DNA from: Xanthomonas sp.
Lineage (GTDB): Bacteria; Pseudomonadota; Gammaproteobacteria; Xanthomonadales; Xanthomonadaceae
Assembly: GCA_018262705.1 (NCBI GenBank)
Contig: JADFDQ010000003.1
Coordinates: 172,962 to 236,961 of the forward strand
Length of the DNA: 64,000 nucleotides
Direction of reading: 5' to 3'
How positions within the stretch are numbered: the stretch's first letter is position 1; every line of letters starts with the position of its first letter. This document shows positions 7,797-17,552 of the stretch, piece by piece. A program made the position numbers and the translations under genes. The notes under the pieces are model-generated. The model ran no database searches and was not told the DNA's origin. It saw only the letters and a list, made by a program, of their open reading frames with translations.

Positions 7797-8819
7797 GTGG
7801 CCATCTGGCAGCACCGCATCCGGAGAACGTTTTACCTGCAGTTGGCGCTGTTGTGTCTGGTGGCGCTGGGCGGTCTGGAACTGGTGCGATTGCAGGGGGT
7901 GATGTCGCGCTCGGGCGCGGATGCGGCGATCTTCATTGGAATGGCTCTGGCCATGCTGGCCGTCATCTGGGTTGGCGATCGTGCCGCACGGCTTGCCATT
8001 GCGCCGGTGTGCTGGCTGCTGCGCGAAATCCGGCGGTGGGATCCGCGCCAATCGGATCCGGATGCGTTTGCGCCGGAACGGTTGGCTGAAAACATTCCCG
8101 ACGATGTGCGTGAAGTTGCGCAGGCGCTGCACGGTTTCGGACAACGCGCGCGCGAACACGCGCAGCGCGAGCGCGAATTCACCCGCGCCGCCAGCCACGA
8201 GTTGCGCACGCCGTTGACGATCGTTCGGGTCGCGGCCGACCTGATCGACCACGATCCATCCCTGTCCGAGGCCTCGCGGAGATCGCTTGAGCGCATCCAG
8301 TGCGCCAGCGCAGGCATGGAAGCGATCATCGATTCGCTCCTGCTGCTGGCGCGGTCGGAAGAAACCGCACCCGAGGCGGAAGATTTTGCGGTTGGCGAGG
8401 TGGTCGATCGCGAGCTCGAACGCGTGCGGCCCTTGCTGGAACGCAAGCAATTGGCGCTGCGGGTGGAGCGAACCGCAGAACCGAAACTGCACGCGTCGCC
8501 GCGGCTGCTGCAGGCCGTGCTTGGACGCGTGCTCGACAACGCCGTACGTTTCACCCACGCCGGCGAAGTGGCGGTGCGTCTGCACGCAGACCGTGTGCTG
8601 GTGGAAGACACCGGCAAAGGGATGGACGGCGAAACGCTGGCGCATGCCATTGAACCGTTCTACTGCGGTTCGGGTCCGTGCGACGCTTCGGGGCCGGGGT
8701 TGGGCTTGACGATCGCGCATCGACTCGCCGAGCGTTGCGGCTGGAAGCTCGAACTCGACAGCACGCCGGGCCGCGGAACCTGCGCCAGTATCCGGTTTGT
8801 CCCACTTGCCGATGCATGA
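7797..8819 (+). CDS. Sensor histidine kinase
   Basis: 340 residues from a GTG start. Inner-membrane kinase with two transmembrane segments close together (about residues 12-30 and 42-62), so the periplasmic loop is very short and sensing is probably in the membrane. It has a HAMP-like linker, the H-box ASHELRTPLT, the N-box VLDNAVRFTHAG, the G1 box VEDTGKGMDGE and the G2 box GPGLGLTIAHRLAER. It autophosphorylates and passes phosphate to the regulator encoded upstream. Compact for its class. Confidence 0.9.
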   Translation: MAIWQHRIRRTFYLQLALLCLVALGGLELVRLQGVMSRSGADAAIFIGMALAMLAVIWVGDRAARLAIAPVCWLLREIRRWDPRQSDPDAFAPERLAENIPDDVREVAQALHGFGQRAREHAQREREFTRAASHELRTPLTIVRVAADLIDHDPSLSEASRRSLERIQCASAGMEAIIDSLLLLARSEETAPEAEDFAVGEVVDRELERVRPLLERKQLALRVERTAEPKLHASPRLLQAVLGRVLDNAVRFTHAGEVAVRLHADRVLVEDTGKGMDGETLAHAIEPFYCGSGPCDASGPGLGLTIAHRLAERCGWKLELDSTPGRGTCASIRFVPLADA

Positions 8820-9102
8820 CGGCGGCTGTTTTGATCGGTGCCCCGGCAACCCGTTTTGCAGAAGTCTTGAGGTCGCGTTGAAAAGTCCGGCTTGGGCTTA
8901 TTCGGCTCGCGCCGGATCAAACGCTTGCGTGCTTGATCTGCGTTGCCTCGATCGTATCTGAACGGATTGCCCGGCTTGCGGCCATCCATCCCAAACGGCA
9001 CGGTACATGAATACGGTTGAACGTTAGCATCGGCATCTGTCAACGCGTTCCGTCCTCAAACGTTGCTCTGGTTTCGGGCGACTCTTGGAATTTTCGACAC
9101 AC

Positions 9103-10671
9103 ATGAACAGCTTCCCCCGTTCCCGCGGTTGGTTCACGGCGCGCCGTCTCGTTATTGCGCTTGTCGTGGTCGCAGCGGTTCTTGGCATCTGGTACGTCCG
9201 TGGTCGCAGTGCCGACAGCGGCGGCGATGGCGGCTACCGAACCGAAACCGTGCAGCGCGGCAACATCCGGGTGACGATTTCTTCGACCGGCACGCTCAGC
9301 GCGATTTCCACCGTCACCGTGGGCAGCCAGATTTCCGGCCAGGTCGACGACGTGCTGGTCGATTTCAATTCGCCGGTGAAGAAGGGCGACATTCTTGCCC
9401 GGATCGACCCTTCCACCTATCGGGCCCAGATGGAACAGGGCAATGCCGCGATCGCCAGCGCGCGCGCGCAGCTGGCGCAAGCGCAGGCGAGCCTGCGCAA
9501 CGCCACCCTCGACTTCCGGCGCAAGCAGGATCTGGTGCAGCAAAAGCTCATTGCGCGCAGCGACTTCGACCTCTCCCGCGCCGCGCTGGAACAGGCGCAG
9601 GCGCAGGTGAACTCGGCGCAGGCGCAGATCCGCCAGCAGGCCGCGTCGGTCAAGAACACCCAGGTCAATATCGACCGCGCGGTGATCCGTTCGCCGGTCG
9701 ATGGCGTGGTGTTGACCCGCAAGATCGACCCCGGCCAGACCGTGGCGGCCAGCTTCTCGGCGCCGGAGCTGTTCACCATCGCCGAGGATTTGTCGAAGAT
9801 GCAGATCCAGCTGGCGGTGGACGAGTCCGACATCGGCCAGGTTCACGTGGGACAAACGGTGACTTTTTCCGCCGATGCCTTCCCGGACCGTCAATTCAAG
9901 GGCGTGGTTCAACAGGTGCGGCTGGCGGCGACAACCACCAACAACGTCGTCACCTATCCGGTGATCGTCACCGTCGACAACAGCGACGGCACCCTGCTGC
10001 CTGGATTGACGGTGAATGCAGAAATCGAAGTCAGCAGTCGCGAGAACGTCCTCAAACTCGGCAATGCGGCGCTGCGCTTCAAGCCCGGCGACGATTCGCC
10101 GCTGTCCCAGTTGCAGCCGCAGGGCGCCGGTCCGCAAAGCGGCCCCGGCGGCGGTGGGGCCGGCATGGATCAGGACTGGCAGACGCTGGCCGGAACCTTG
10201 GGCCTGAATCCCGAGCAAAAAGCGGCGTTCGAGGCGGCGCTGGAAGAAATGAAGCAGCGCCAGGCCGAGCGCGCCGCGCAGTTCCAGCAGCAAAACCAGT
10301 CGCAGCAAGGCGGCGGCAACCGGTTGTTCGGCGGCGGGCGCGGCTTCGGGCGGCCCGGTGGCGGAAGTGGAGCCGATCCCGGCATGCTGGCGCAGATGCG
10401 GGCGCGCATGCGCGATCGCATGAACCAGCAGTTTGCGGCGTTCGCGGCAACCTTGACTCCGGAACAGCGCGCCAAGTGGAGTTCGGGTGTCGATGCCCAG
10501 CTCAGCGCGCGCCGCGTGACCGTCTATCGACTGGCGGCGAACGGCAAGCCCGAAGCGGTCTCGATCAAGATCGGAGCCAGCGACGGCAGCAGCACCGAAG
10601 TGTCCGGTTCGAGCATCCGCGACGGCGATCGGATCGTCTCCGGCGAACGTGCGGCGGCGGGAGGCAAATGA
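9103..10671 (+). CDS. MacA-like periplasmic adaptor with LTxxQ-type insertion
   Basis: 522 residues from the ATG at 9103 (a TTG at 9085 is a weaker start). Membrane fusion protein: N-terminal anchor helix (about 12-32), lipoyl half IRVTISSTGTLSAISTVTVG, alpha-hairpin coiled coil rich in Gln/Ala (about 110-190), second lipoyl half IRSPVDGVVLTRKIDPGQTV, then the beta-barrel. It should connect the MacB-like exporter to an outer membrane channel. Unusual: residues of about 335-480 form an insertion with a Gly/Gln-rich stretch (GGGNRLFGGGRGFGRPGGG) and two motifs LNPEQ (368-372) and LTPEQ (451-455), like Spy/CpxP LTxxQ repeats. The adaptor then resumes with a short C-terminal membrane-proximal part. 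Confidence 0.88.
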   Translation: MNSFPRSRGWFTARRLVIALVVVAAVLGIWYVRGRSADSGGDGGYRTETVQRGNIRVTISSTGTLSAISTVTVGSQISGQVDDVLVDFNSPVKKGDILARIDPSTYRAQMEQGNAAIASARAQLAQAQASLRNATLDFRRKQDLVQQKLIARSDFDLSRAALEQAQAQVNSAQAQIRQQAASVKNTQVNIDRAVIRSPVDGVVLTRKIDPGQTVAASFSAPELFTIAEDLSKMQIQLAVDESDIGQVHVGQTVTFSADAFPDRQFKGVVQQVRLAATTTNNVVTYPVIVTVDNSDGTLLPGLTVNAEIEVSSRENVLKLGNAALRFKPGDDSPLSQLQPQGAGPQSGPGGGGAGMDQDWQTLAGTLGLNPEQKAAFEAALEEMKQRQAERAAQFQQQNQSQQGGGNRLFGGGRGFGRPGGGSGADPGMLAQMRARMRDRMNQQFAAFAATLTPEQRAKWSSGVDAQLSARRVTVYRLAANGKPEAVSIKIGASDGSSTEVSGSSIRDGDRIVSGERAAAGGK

Positions 10672-11366
10672 TGACTGCGCAGTCCGCGGTCCCAGCGATC
10701 CGGACCCAGCGGCTCGGCAAGGTGTATTCGGCCGGAACCGAGGCGGAGGTCGTTGCCTTGCGCGGCGTCGACTTGACCATCATGCGCGGCGACTTCGTGG
10801 CGATCATGGGGCCTTCGGGTTCGGGCAAGTCCACGCTGATGAATGTGATCGGCTGCCTCGATCGGCCGACCGGTGGCAGTTACGAATGCGATGGCGTGGA
10901 CGTTTCGACGTTGGATGCCGAGCAGTTGGCACAGCTGCGCCGCGACAAAATCGGCTTCGTGTTCCAGAGCTTTTACTTACTGCCGCGGATGGATGCCACC
11001 GACAATGTGGCGATGCCGCTGGGGTATGCGCGGATTCCGCACGAAGAGCGTCGGCGGCGGGCGCTGAAGGCGCTGGAATCGGTGGGACTGGCCGATCGCG
11101 CCGGCCATCGTCCCAATGAAATGTCCGGCGGCCAGCAGCAACGCGTGGCGATTGCGCGCGCGTTGGTGAACCATCCGCCGATTCTGCTGGCCGACGAACC
11201 GACCGGCGCGCTCGACAGCAAATCCGGCGAAGAGGTGCTCGCCCTGTTCAAACGCCTGCGCGACGACGGCCATACCGTGATCATGATTACCCACGACGCC
11301 CACGTCGCCGCGCACGCCGACCGCACCTACGTGATGCACGACGGCGAACTGCACGCGCAGGCATAA
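10668..11366 (+). CDS. MacB/LolD-type ABC transporter ATP-binding protein
   Basis: 232 residues. Walker A GPSGSGKST, Q-loop VFQSFYLLPRMDA, signature SGGQQQR, Walker B ILLADEPTGALD and H-loop ITHDAHVA are all present. The protein powers export through the FtsX-type permease encoded next; together with the adaptor it forms a tripartite MacAB-like pump. The ATG at 10668 overlaps the adaptor stop; ATG at 10671 is an alternative. The ATPase and permease are separate polypeptides here, unlike E. coli MacB where they are fused. Confidence 0.92.
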   Translation: MMTAQSAVPAIRTQRLGKVYSAGTEAEVVALRGVDLTIMRGDFVAIMGPSGSGKSTLMNVIGCLDRPTGGSYECDGVDVSTLDAEQLAQLRRDKIGFVFQSFYLLPRMDATDNVAMPLGYARIPHEERRRRALKALESVGLADRAGHRPNEMSGGQQQRVAIARALVNHPPILLADEPTGALDSKSGEEVLALFKRLRDDGHTVIMITHDAHVAAHADRTYVMHDGELHAQA

Positions 11367-11435
11367 CCACCTTTTGGCCCCTGCCTGCATTGTCTTTTCA
11401 CAGGCCCCAGACCTCCGCACCCTGATCCCACCGAC

Positions 11436-12671
11436 ATGACCTTCCTCGACGTTTTCCGCACCGCTTTTTTCGCCCTGCGCGGCAACTGGGCGCGCAGCGC
11501 ACTGACTTCGCTGGGCGTGATCATCGGTATTGCTGCGGTGATCGTGATGGTGTCGATCGGGCAGGGCACCCAGGCCGAAATCGACAAGATGGTGTCGGGC
11601 CTGGGCTCGCAGCGGCTGGACATCAGCAGTTCCGGCGGCATGGGGATGGGCGGGGCGCGGATGGCGCAGGGCAGTCGCTGGACCTTGAGCGTCGGTGACG
11701 TGGAGGCGATCCGCAACGAAGTCCCGGAAGTGCAATACGCCGCCGGGTCGCTGCGCGGCGGCGCGCAGATCGTGTATGGCGTCAACAACACGTCGACCCA
11801 ATGGCAGGGCGTGCAGCCGGACTGGTTTCCGATCAACGACTGGCAGATCGCGCAGGGCAACGGCTTCGATGCCGCCGATTACGGCGGCGGTTCGAAATCG
11901 GTGCTGATCGGCGAGAGCGTGCGCAAAACGCTGTTCGGCGACGATTCCGGCGTCGGCCAGACCATCCGCATCGGACGGGTGCCGTTCACCGTGGTCGGGG
12001 TGCTGGGTTCCAAGGGCCAGGGTGGCTTCGGGCAGGATCAGGACGATGTCGTGGTGGTGCCGCTGGAGACCGCAAGGCGTCGGTTGTCGAGTTCGACCGA
12101 CATGCCGCCCGGCACGGTCCAGCAGATCGCGGTCGGCGTCGACGATGCGCGCAACCTCGACAGCGCGCAGAGCGAAATCGAAAGCCTGCTGCGCCAGCGG
12201 CACAAGATCGAACCCGGCGCCGACGACGATTTCGCGGTACGCAACATCAGCCAGATCGTGGCCACCCGCACCGCAACCACCAACCTGATGTCGAAGCTGC
12301 TGGGTGCGGTGGCCGGCATTTGCCTGATCATCGGCGGCATCGGAATCATGAACATCATGCTGGTGTCGGTGACCGAACGCATTCGCGAAATCGGCCTGAG
12401 GATGGCGGTGGGTGCCGGTCCGCGCGACGTGCGCCGGCAGTTCCTGATGGAGGCCATGCTGATTTCCCTCGGCGGCGGGGTGATCGGCATCGCAATCGGT
12501 GTGGTTGGCGCGCTGATCGTGGGCAAGATCGGCGATTTGCCGGTTCAGCTCGACACCAAGGTGGTGCTGCTGGCCGCCACCTTTTCGATATGCACTGGGC
12601 TGTTTTTCGGGTATTACCCGGCACGCAAGGCGTCGCTGCTGGATCCGATCGAGGCGCTGCGTTCGCAATAG
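11436..12671 (+). CDS. MacB-like FtsX-family ABC transporter permease
   Basis: 411 residues with the MacB layout: one N-terminal transmembrane helix (SLGVIIGIAAVIVMVSIGQG), a large periplasmic MacB_PCD domain (about 50-280), then three C-terminal helices including LLGAVAGICLIIGGIGIMNI and the FtsX coupling sequence TERIREIGLRMAVGA. It carries the force of ATP hydrolysis to the periplasm, pushing substrate into the outer membrane channel. A 69-base gap separates it from the ATPase gene. Substrate is unknown; macrolides, siderophores and lipopeptides are known for relatives. No TolC-like gene is adjacent. Confidence 0.92.
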   Translation: MTFLDVFRTAFFALRGNWARSALTSLGVIIGIAAVIVMVSIGQGTQAEIDKMVSGLGSQRLDISSSGGMGMGGARMAQGSRWTLSVGDVEAIRNEVPEVQYAAGSLRGGAQIVYGVNNTSTQWQGVQPDWFPINDWQIAQGNGFDAADYGGGSKSVLIGESVRKTLFGDDSGVGQTIRIGRVPFTVVGVLGSKGQGGFGQDQDDVVVVPLETARRRLSSSTDMPPGTVQQIAVGVDDARNLDSAQSEIESLLRQRHKIEPGADDDFAVRNISQIVATRTATTNLMSKLLGAVAGICLIIGGIGIMNIMLVSVTERIREIGLRMAVGAGPRDVRRQFLMEAMLISLGGGVIGIAIGVVGALIVGKIGDLPVQLDTKVVLLAATFSICTGLFFGYYPARKASLLDPIEALRSQ

Positions 12672-12810
12672 GCTGTCCGTACGCCCGGTGCCCGGGGCCG
12701 TGCCTGGATGTGGCAGAATTGCACTATCAGCGCGGATTTGCCGCCGGTTGCGATCGTTTCGATGCCAGAGCGTACGTCCAGCGCGTCGGTCAGATGTCGG
12801 GTAGCCCGGC

Positions 12811-13191
12811 ATGGCTGACGGGTATGGGCATCTTCCGCGCGGGCCGGTGGGAGTTCTAAAAGCGCTGAGGTGGTCCTTGCTGGGGCTGCGGGCGGCTTGG
12901 CTGCATGAGTCGTCGTTCCGTCTCGAGGTCTATCTGCTGGTCGTACTCGCGCCGCTGGGATGGCATCTGGGCGGCAGCCCCGTCGAGCGCGCGCTGTTGA
13001 TCGGCAGCTGTCTGCCGGTGCTGGCGATGGAGCTGATGAATTCCGCGATGGAAGCGCTGGCCGAGCGTTTCGGGCCGGAGCACAACGAGCTGGTGGGACG
13101 CGCCAAGGACATGGGATCGGCGGCGGTGTTCGTGCTGATGATGAACGTGGTGCTGGTGTGGGGGCTGCTGCTGTGGCCGCGGCTGCCGTGA
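12811..13191 (+). CDS. dgkA: Diacylglycerol kinase DgkA
   Basis: 126 residues, three transmembrane helices. Inner-membrane enzyme that phosphorylates diacylglycerol to phosphatidic acid, recycling lipid from MDO synthesis. The catalytic region is conserved: ELMNSAMEALAERFGPEHNE followed by LVGRAKDMGSAAV. The N-terminal segment has ALRWSLLGLRAAWLHESSFR, matching the amphipathic helix before helix 1. The ATG at 12811 has only a weak Shine-Dalgarno sequence (GGG at 12799-12801). Confidence 0.92.
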   Translation: MADGYGHLPRGPVGVLKALRWSLLGLRAAWLHESSFRLEVYLLVVLAPLGWHLGGSPVERALLIGSCLPVLAMELMNSAMEALAERFGPEHNELVGRAKDMGSAAVFVLMMNVVLVWGLLLWPRLP

Positions 13192-13224
13192 CCTTCGCCC
13201 GCAACGCGAATTGACGAGATTGCA

Positions 13225-13974
13225 ATGGACCTGAGTTTTCTAACCAGCCCGGATGCCTGGCTGACCCTGGTGACGTTGAGCGCGCTCGAGATCGTGCTCG
13301 GCATCGACAACCTCGTGTTCATTTCGATCGCGGTGGGGCGACTGCCGGAGAATCGGAAATCGCTTGCGCGCAAGCTCGGTATCGCTGCCGCCTGCTTCAC
13401 CCGGGTCGCGCTGCTGGTGACGCTGGCGCATCTGGCGCGGATGCACCGGAACCTGTTCGATGTCGGCGGCATGGGGATTTCGATCCGTGATCTCGTGCTG
13501 ATCCTCGGCGGCGGGTTCCTGCTGGTGAAGGGGACGCAGGAAATTCGAGAATTGATCAGCGGCGGCGAGGACGAAGACCCGCGAACCACCAAAACCTCGG
13601 CGGTGTTCGGTTTCGTGATCGCTCAAATCGCGGTGATCGACATCGTGTTTTCGCTCGATTCGGTCATTACCGCGGTCGGCATCGCCGAGCACATCCCGAT
13701 CATGGTGATGGCGATTCTGGCCGCAGTGGCCATCATGCTGCTGGCGGCCGACCCGCTCGGAACCTTCATCGACGGCAATCCGACGGTGAAGATGCTGGCG
13801 CTGGCCTTCATCCTGCTGGTCGGCGTGGTGCTGGTGCTGGACGGTCTGGAAATCCACGTGCCCAAGCCCTACATCTATTTCGCGATGGGCTTCTCGGTCT
13901 TGGTCGAATGGCTGAACCTGTTGATGCGTCGCAAGGCCGCCCAGCACCGCGTGCCCGGCGTCGGCGAATGGTGA
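13225..13974 (+). CDS. TerC family integral membrane protein
   Basis: 249 residues with about seven transmembrane helices. TerC/Alx hallmarks: ALEIVLGIDNLVFISI in the first helix and IAVIDIVFSLDSVITAVG in the second conserved block, each with an acidic residue in the membrane. Members export or handle manganese and other metals, or confer tellurite resistance. The charged loop SGGEDEDPRTTKTS lies between helices. No metal riboswitch (yybP-ykoY) was recognised in the 33 bases upstream. Confidence 0.9.
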   Translation: MDLSFLTSPDAWLTLVTLSALEIVLGIDNLVFISIAVGRLPENRKSLARKLGIAAACFTRVALLVTLAHLARMHRNLFDVGGMGISIRDLVLILGGGFLLVKGTQEIRELISGGEDEDPRTTKTSAVFGFVIAQIAVIDIVFSLDSVITAVGIAEHIPIMVMAILAAVAIMLLAADPLGTFIDGNPTVKMLALAFILLVGVVLVLDGLEIHVPKPYIYFAMGFSVLVEWLNLLMRRKAAQHRVPGVGEW

Positions 13975-14013
13975 GCCGTGCGGCTTACAATGCCCACTGA
14001 TCCGAGCGCCTGA

Positions 14014-14901
14014 ATGACGATGCCGTTTCTCGACCAGATCGATCCGATTGCCGTTTCGCTTGGACCGCTCAAGGTGCACTGGTACGGGCTGATGTATCTG
14101 CTCGGCTTTGCCGTGGCCTGGTGGCTGGGCGTGCGCCGCGCCCGCGGCGGTCGCTTGCCGGGCGTGAACGAGGCCGGGTTTTCCGATCTGATGTTCTACG
14201 CGATGGTTGGCGTCATTCTCGGCGGTCGGGTCGGCTACATGCTGTTCTATGGCTTTGCCGAACTCATGCGCGATCCGCTGTCGCTGTTCCGGGTCTGGGA
14301 AGGCGGCATGAGCTTCCACGGCGGTCTGCTGGGCGTGTTGGCCGCGATCGGCTGGTGGTCGCGCAGGTACAAATTGCACTACTTCGACACGGTCGATTTC
14401 GTTGCACCGCTGGTGCCGGCCGGGCTGGGTTTTGGCCGCATCGGCAATTTCATTGGCGGCGAATTGTGGGGCAAGCCGACCGCCGGCACCGCCTTCGACG
14501 GCTGGGGCGTGGTGTTTCCGCGCGCGCTGCCGCAGCCGTTCGTTTCGATGGATCCCGCTGCGCTGCGCGCGCAGTTCGACAGCGGCGTCCTCAACGCCTT
14601 CGCCCGCCATCCTTCGCAGCTCTACGAAGCCGCACTGGAAGGGCTGGTGCTGTTTTGCGTGCTGGTCTGGTATTCGCGCAAACCGCGCCCGCGCTATGCC
14701 GTGTCGGGCCTGTTCGCGCTGCTGTACGGCTGTTTCCGGTTCCTGATCGAATTCGTGCGCGAACCCGACCAGCCGCTGGGCTATCTGGCTTTCGACTGGC
14801 TGACCATGGGCCAGGTGCTGAGCACGCCGCTGATCCTGCTCGGGCTGTTTTGGCTGTGGAAATCGCGCTCGGCGCCGACGCTGGAGCCGGAGCCGCGCTG
14901 A
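14014..14901 (+). CDS. lgt: Prolipoprotein diacylglyceryl transferase Lgt
   Basis: 295 residues, seven transmembrane helices. It transfers diacylglycerol from phosphatidylglycerol to the lipobox cysteine of lipoproteins in the inner membrane. The Lgt signature is [24 protein letters not shown] near the N-terminus and [13 protein letters not shown] later carry other conserved residues. The stop overlaps the thyA start (TGATG), the same lgt-thyA coupling seen in E. coli. Confidence 0.96.
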   Translation: MTMPFLDQIDPIAVSLGPLKVHWYGLMYLLGFAVAWWLGVRRARGGRLPGVNEAGFSDLMFYAMVGVILGGRVGYMLFYGFAELMRDPLSLFRVWEGGMSFHGGLLGVLAAIGWWSRRYKLHYFDTVDFVAPLVPAGLGFGRIGNFIGGELWGKPTAGTAFDGWGVVFPRALPQPFVSMDPAALRAQFDSGVLNAFARHPSQLYEAALEGLVLFCVLVWYSRKPRPRYAVSGLFALLYGCFRFLIEFVREPDQPLGYLAFDWLTMGQVLSTPLILLGLFWLWKSRSAPTLEPEPR

Positions 14902-15695
14902 TGCGCCAATACCTCGACCTGCTGCGGCACGTGCTGGAACACGGCGCCGAGAAATCGGACCGCACCGGCACCGGCACCCGCAGCGTGTTCGGCTGGCAGA
15001 TGCGGTTTCCGCTGGCGGACGGCTTTCCGCTGGTCACCAGCAAGAAACTGCACCTGCGCTCGATCATCCACGAGCTGCTGTGGTTCCTGCGGGGCAGCAC
15101 CAATATCGCCTATCTGCGCGCGCACCAAGTCGGCATCTGGGACGAATGGGCCGATGCCGACGGCGAGCTCGGCCCGGTGTACGGCAAGCAGTGGCGCAGC
15201 TGGCAGGGTGCGGATGGACAGGCCATCGACCAGATCCGCTGGGTGGTCGACGAAATCAGTCGCAACCCCGATTCGCGGCGGCTGATCGTCTCGGCGTGGA
15301 ACGTGGCCGACCTGCCGAAGATGGCGCTGATGCCTTGCCACACGCTGTTCCAGTTTTACGTCGCGAACGGCAAGCTCAGTTGCCAGCTCTACCAGCGCAG
15401 CGGCGACATTTTCCTCGGCGTGCCGTTCAACATCGCCAGCTACGCGCTGCTCACCCACATGGTGGCGCAGGCGTGCGGGCTGGGCGTGGGCGACTTCGTG
15501 CACACGCTGGGCGACGCGCACCTGTATTCGAACCATTTCGAGCAGGCGCGCGAACAGCTGTCGCGCAGCCCACGTGCATTGCCCACGTTGCGCTTGAATC
15601 CCGAGGTGCGCGACATCTTCGCATTCCGGTTCGAAGACATCGGCATCGACAGCTACGATCCGCATCCCGCGATCAAGGCGCCGGTGGCGGTGTGA
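14901..15695 (+). CDS. thyA: Thymidylate synthase ThyA
   Basis: 264 residues, identical to the standard ThyA length. Converts dUMP and methylene-tetrahydrofolate to dTMP and dihydrofolate. The catalytic Cys is in [19 protein letters not shown] near the start, [18 protein letters not shown] and [20 protein letters not shown] bind substrate phosphate and dUMP. The start overlaps the lgt stop and folA follows after 4 bases, so dihydrofolate made here is reduced by the product of the next gene. Confidence 0.97.
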   Translation: MRQYLDLLRHVLEHGAEKSDRTGTGTRSVFGWQMRFPLADGFPLVTSKKLHLRSIIHELLWFLRGSTNIAYLRAHQVGIWDEWADADGELGPVYGKQWRSWQGADGQAIDQIRWVVDEISRNPDSRRLIVSAWNVADLPKMALMPCHTLFQFYVANGKLSCQLYQRSGDIFLGVPFNIASYALLTHMVAQACGLGVGDFVHTLGDAHLYSNHFEQAREQLSRSPRALPTLRLNPEVRDIFAFRFEDIGIDSYDPHPAIKAPVAV

Positions 15696-15699
15696 GCCG

Positions 15700-16194
15700 G
15701 TGACCAAACTCTCGCTCATCGCCGCGTTGGATCGAAACCACGCCATCGGCAAGGGCAATGCGCTGCCTTGGCATTTGCCGGATGACCTCAAGCGGTTCAA
15801 GGCGTTGACCTTGGGCAAGCCGGTGCTGATGGGCCGCAAGACCGCGCAGGCGCTGGGCCGGGCATTGCCGAAGCGGCGCAATCTGGTGCTGACGCGCAGC
15901 GGACGGCTGCCATTTGCAGACATGGAGGCGGTGGCGTCTCTGGATGCAGCCATTGCCATGGCCGGGCGCGAAGGCGGTGAGCTTTGCGTGATCGGCGGCG
16001 GCGAGGTGTTCGCGCTGGCGTTGCCGCTGGCGACACGACTGCATCTGACTTGGGTCGATGCGGTGGTCGAAGATGCCGATGCGTTCTTTCCGCTCCTCGA
16101 TCCTGGCCAATGGCGCGAGTTGTCGCGCGAAGCGCATCCGGCCGACGCCCATCACGCGCTGGCCTTCGAATTCGTGGATTACGAGCGCGCCTGA
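15700..16194 (+). CDS. folA: Dihydrofolate reductase FolA
   Basis: 164 residues from a GTG start 4 bases after thyA. Reduces dihydrofolate with NADPH. Conserved parts are LIAALDRNHAIGKGNALPWH, DDLKRFKALT, VLMGRKTAQALGRALPKR and the cofactor motif VIGGGEVFALAL. The Asp of the active site is in the DDLKRFK segment. The end overlaps the convergent apaH by 16 bases. Confidence 0.96.
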   Translation: MTKLSLIAALDRNHAIGKGNALPWHLPDDLKRFKALTLGKPVLMGRKTAQALGRALPKRRNLVLTRSGRLPFADMEAVASLDAAIAMAGREGGELCVIGGGEVFALALPLATRLHLTWVDAVVEDADAFFPLLDPGQWRELSREAHPADAHHALAFEFVDYERA

Positions 16195-17105
16195 GGGGTT
16201 GGCGCAGGTTGCTCCGGCGACGCTGGGCGCGAGACTTGCTGCGGCCGCTGCGGCTTGGGCGGACGTGGCTTCGGCGGCGCTGCCGGCACGTCACGGCCGG
16301 GCACCTGCACGATCTGCAGGTCTTCGCCGTCCAGCCGCAATGCGGTGAGGGGGCCTCCCCAGACCGCGCCGGTATCGATGGCGTGGACGCCGTGGCCGAT
16401 GAACAAGCCGAGCGTGCTCCAGTGGCCGCTGACGATCTTCAGGTCGCGCGGCGCGTGGCCGGGCACCGAGTACCACGGATACAGGCCGGGCGATTGGCTG
16501 CCGGGGGCGCCCTTCTGGTCGAAGGCAATGCGTCCGCGCGGGCTGCAATAACGCATCCGGGTGCAGGCATTGATGATCGCCCGCAGGCGCTCGGTGCCGT
16601 GCAGATGTGGCGACCAATCCGGGCCATCGCCGTACATGTTCCGAAGCAGGCTGCGGCGACCGTCGCCGCGCAAACGCGCTTCGACTTCGCGTGCGTGGCG
16701 CTCCGCGTACTGGGTGGTCCACTTCGGCGCAAGGCCGGCGTGCACCATCATCCAGCCCAGCGTGCGGTCGACGTGGATCAGCTCGCAGCCGCGCAGCCAG
16801 TCCAGCAATTCCGGCGCATCCGGCGCGAACAACACGCCCTGCAGATCCGGATTGACGCGACGCTGTTCGTCGGGCGTGCGCTCGGCAATGGCCAGCAGCG
16901 ACAGGTCGTGGTTGCCGAGCACCACATGGCTGACTTCGCGCAAGGAATGCACCAGCCGCAGGGTTTCGATCGACTGCCCGCCGCGGTTGACCAGATCGCC
17001 GCAGAACCACAACCGATCCTGCGCCGGATCGAAACGGATCCGCTCCAGCAGGCGCTGGGTGACATCGAAGCAACCCTGCAGGTCGCCAATTGCCCAAACG
17101 GCCAT
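16179..17105 (-). CDS. apaH: Symmetrical bis(5'-nucleosyl)-tetraphosphatase ApaH
   Basis: 308 residues. Hydrolyses Ap4A to two ADP and can remove Np4 RNA caps. Metallophosphatase motifs are GDLQGCF, FCGDLVNRG and VLGNHDLSLLAIA, with HAGLAPKW further on. The C-terminus is longer than in E. coli (about 280) and ends in a Pro/Gln/Arg-rich tail (KPRPPKPQRPQQV) that may be disordered. It is the last gene of the reverse-strand run lptD-surA-pdxA-csaA-rsmA-apaG-apaH. Confidence 0.95.
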   Translation of the reverse strand: MAVWAIGDLQGCFDVTQRLLERIRFDPAQDRLWFCGDLVNRGGQSIETLRLVHSLREVSHVVLGNHDLSLLAIAERTPDEQRRVNPDLQGVLFAPDAPELLDWLRGCELIHVDRTLGWMMVHAGLAPKWTTQYAERHAREVEARLRGDGRRSLLRNMYGDGPDWSPHLHGTERLRAIINACTRMRYCSPRGRIAFDQKGAPGSQSPGLYPWYSVPGHAPRDLKIVSGHWSTLGLFIGHGVHAIDTGAVWGGPLTALRLDGEDLQIVQVPGRDVPAAPPKPRPPKPQRPQQVSRPASPEQPAPTPQARS

Positions 17106-17117
17106 CAGCGCAGCGCC

Positions 17118-17498
17118 TCAGTGCAGCGTGCGCGGGATGGACAGGGTGAACGGCGGAATCGGCGCGGCGAAACGGGTGCCATCGTCGGCCAGCATGTCGT
17201 AGCTGCCGCGCATGATTCCGGTATCGGTTTCCAGCACCGCGCCCGAGGTGTATTCGAAGCCGTCGCCCGGACGCAGCCACGGCTGCTCTCCGATCACGCC
17301 TTCACCCGCCACCTCTTCGATCTTGCCGTTGCCGTCGGTGATCAGCCAGCGCCGACCGAGCAGGCGCGCGGCGACCGTCCCACAATTGCGAATGCGCACG
17401 GTGTAGGCGAACACGAAGCGTCCGTTGTCGGGAGCGGATTGTTCGTCGAGGAAGCAGGTATCGACCGCGACGTCGAACCTGTATTCGTTGTTGTCCAT
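17118..17498 (-). CDS. apaG: ApaG domain protein
   Basis: 126 residues, typical for ApaG. Fibronectin-like beta sandwich with the conserved [20 protein letters not shown] and the turn [20 protein letters not shown], then [20 protein letters not shown]. The gene was linked genetically to cobalt/magnesium resistance but its biochemical role is not settled. It lies 12 bases upstream of apaH and 54 bases after rsmA, the usual ksgA-apaG-apaH order. Confidence 0.95.
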   Translation of the reverse strand: MDNNEYRFDVAVDTCFLDEQSAPDNGRFVFAYTVRIRNCGTVAARLLGRRWLITDGNGKIEEVAGEGVIGEQPWLRPGDGFEYTSGAVLETDTGIMRGSYDMLADDGTRFAAPIPPFTLSIPRTLH

Positions 17499-17552
17499 GT
17501 CCGCATTCTACCCGTCGCGGCGAACGGGAAAGCGCAGACGCGGACGGTGCGG

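Noticed and set aside
8820..9102. Possible small gene or RNA between the histidine kinase and the MacA-like gene
   Set aside because: No frame with a start and ribosome site longer than 40 codons on the forward strand and no stable terminator; probably the promoter region of the efflux operon.
13975..14013. Riboswitch before lgt or the TerC-like gene
   Set aside because: The gaps are 33-39 bases, too short for yybP-ykoY, thiamine or other known riboswitches.
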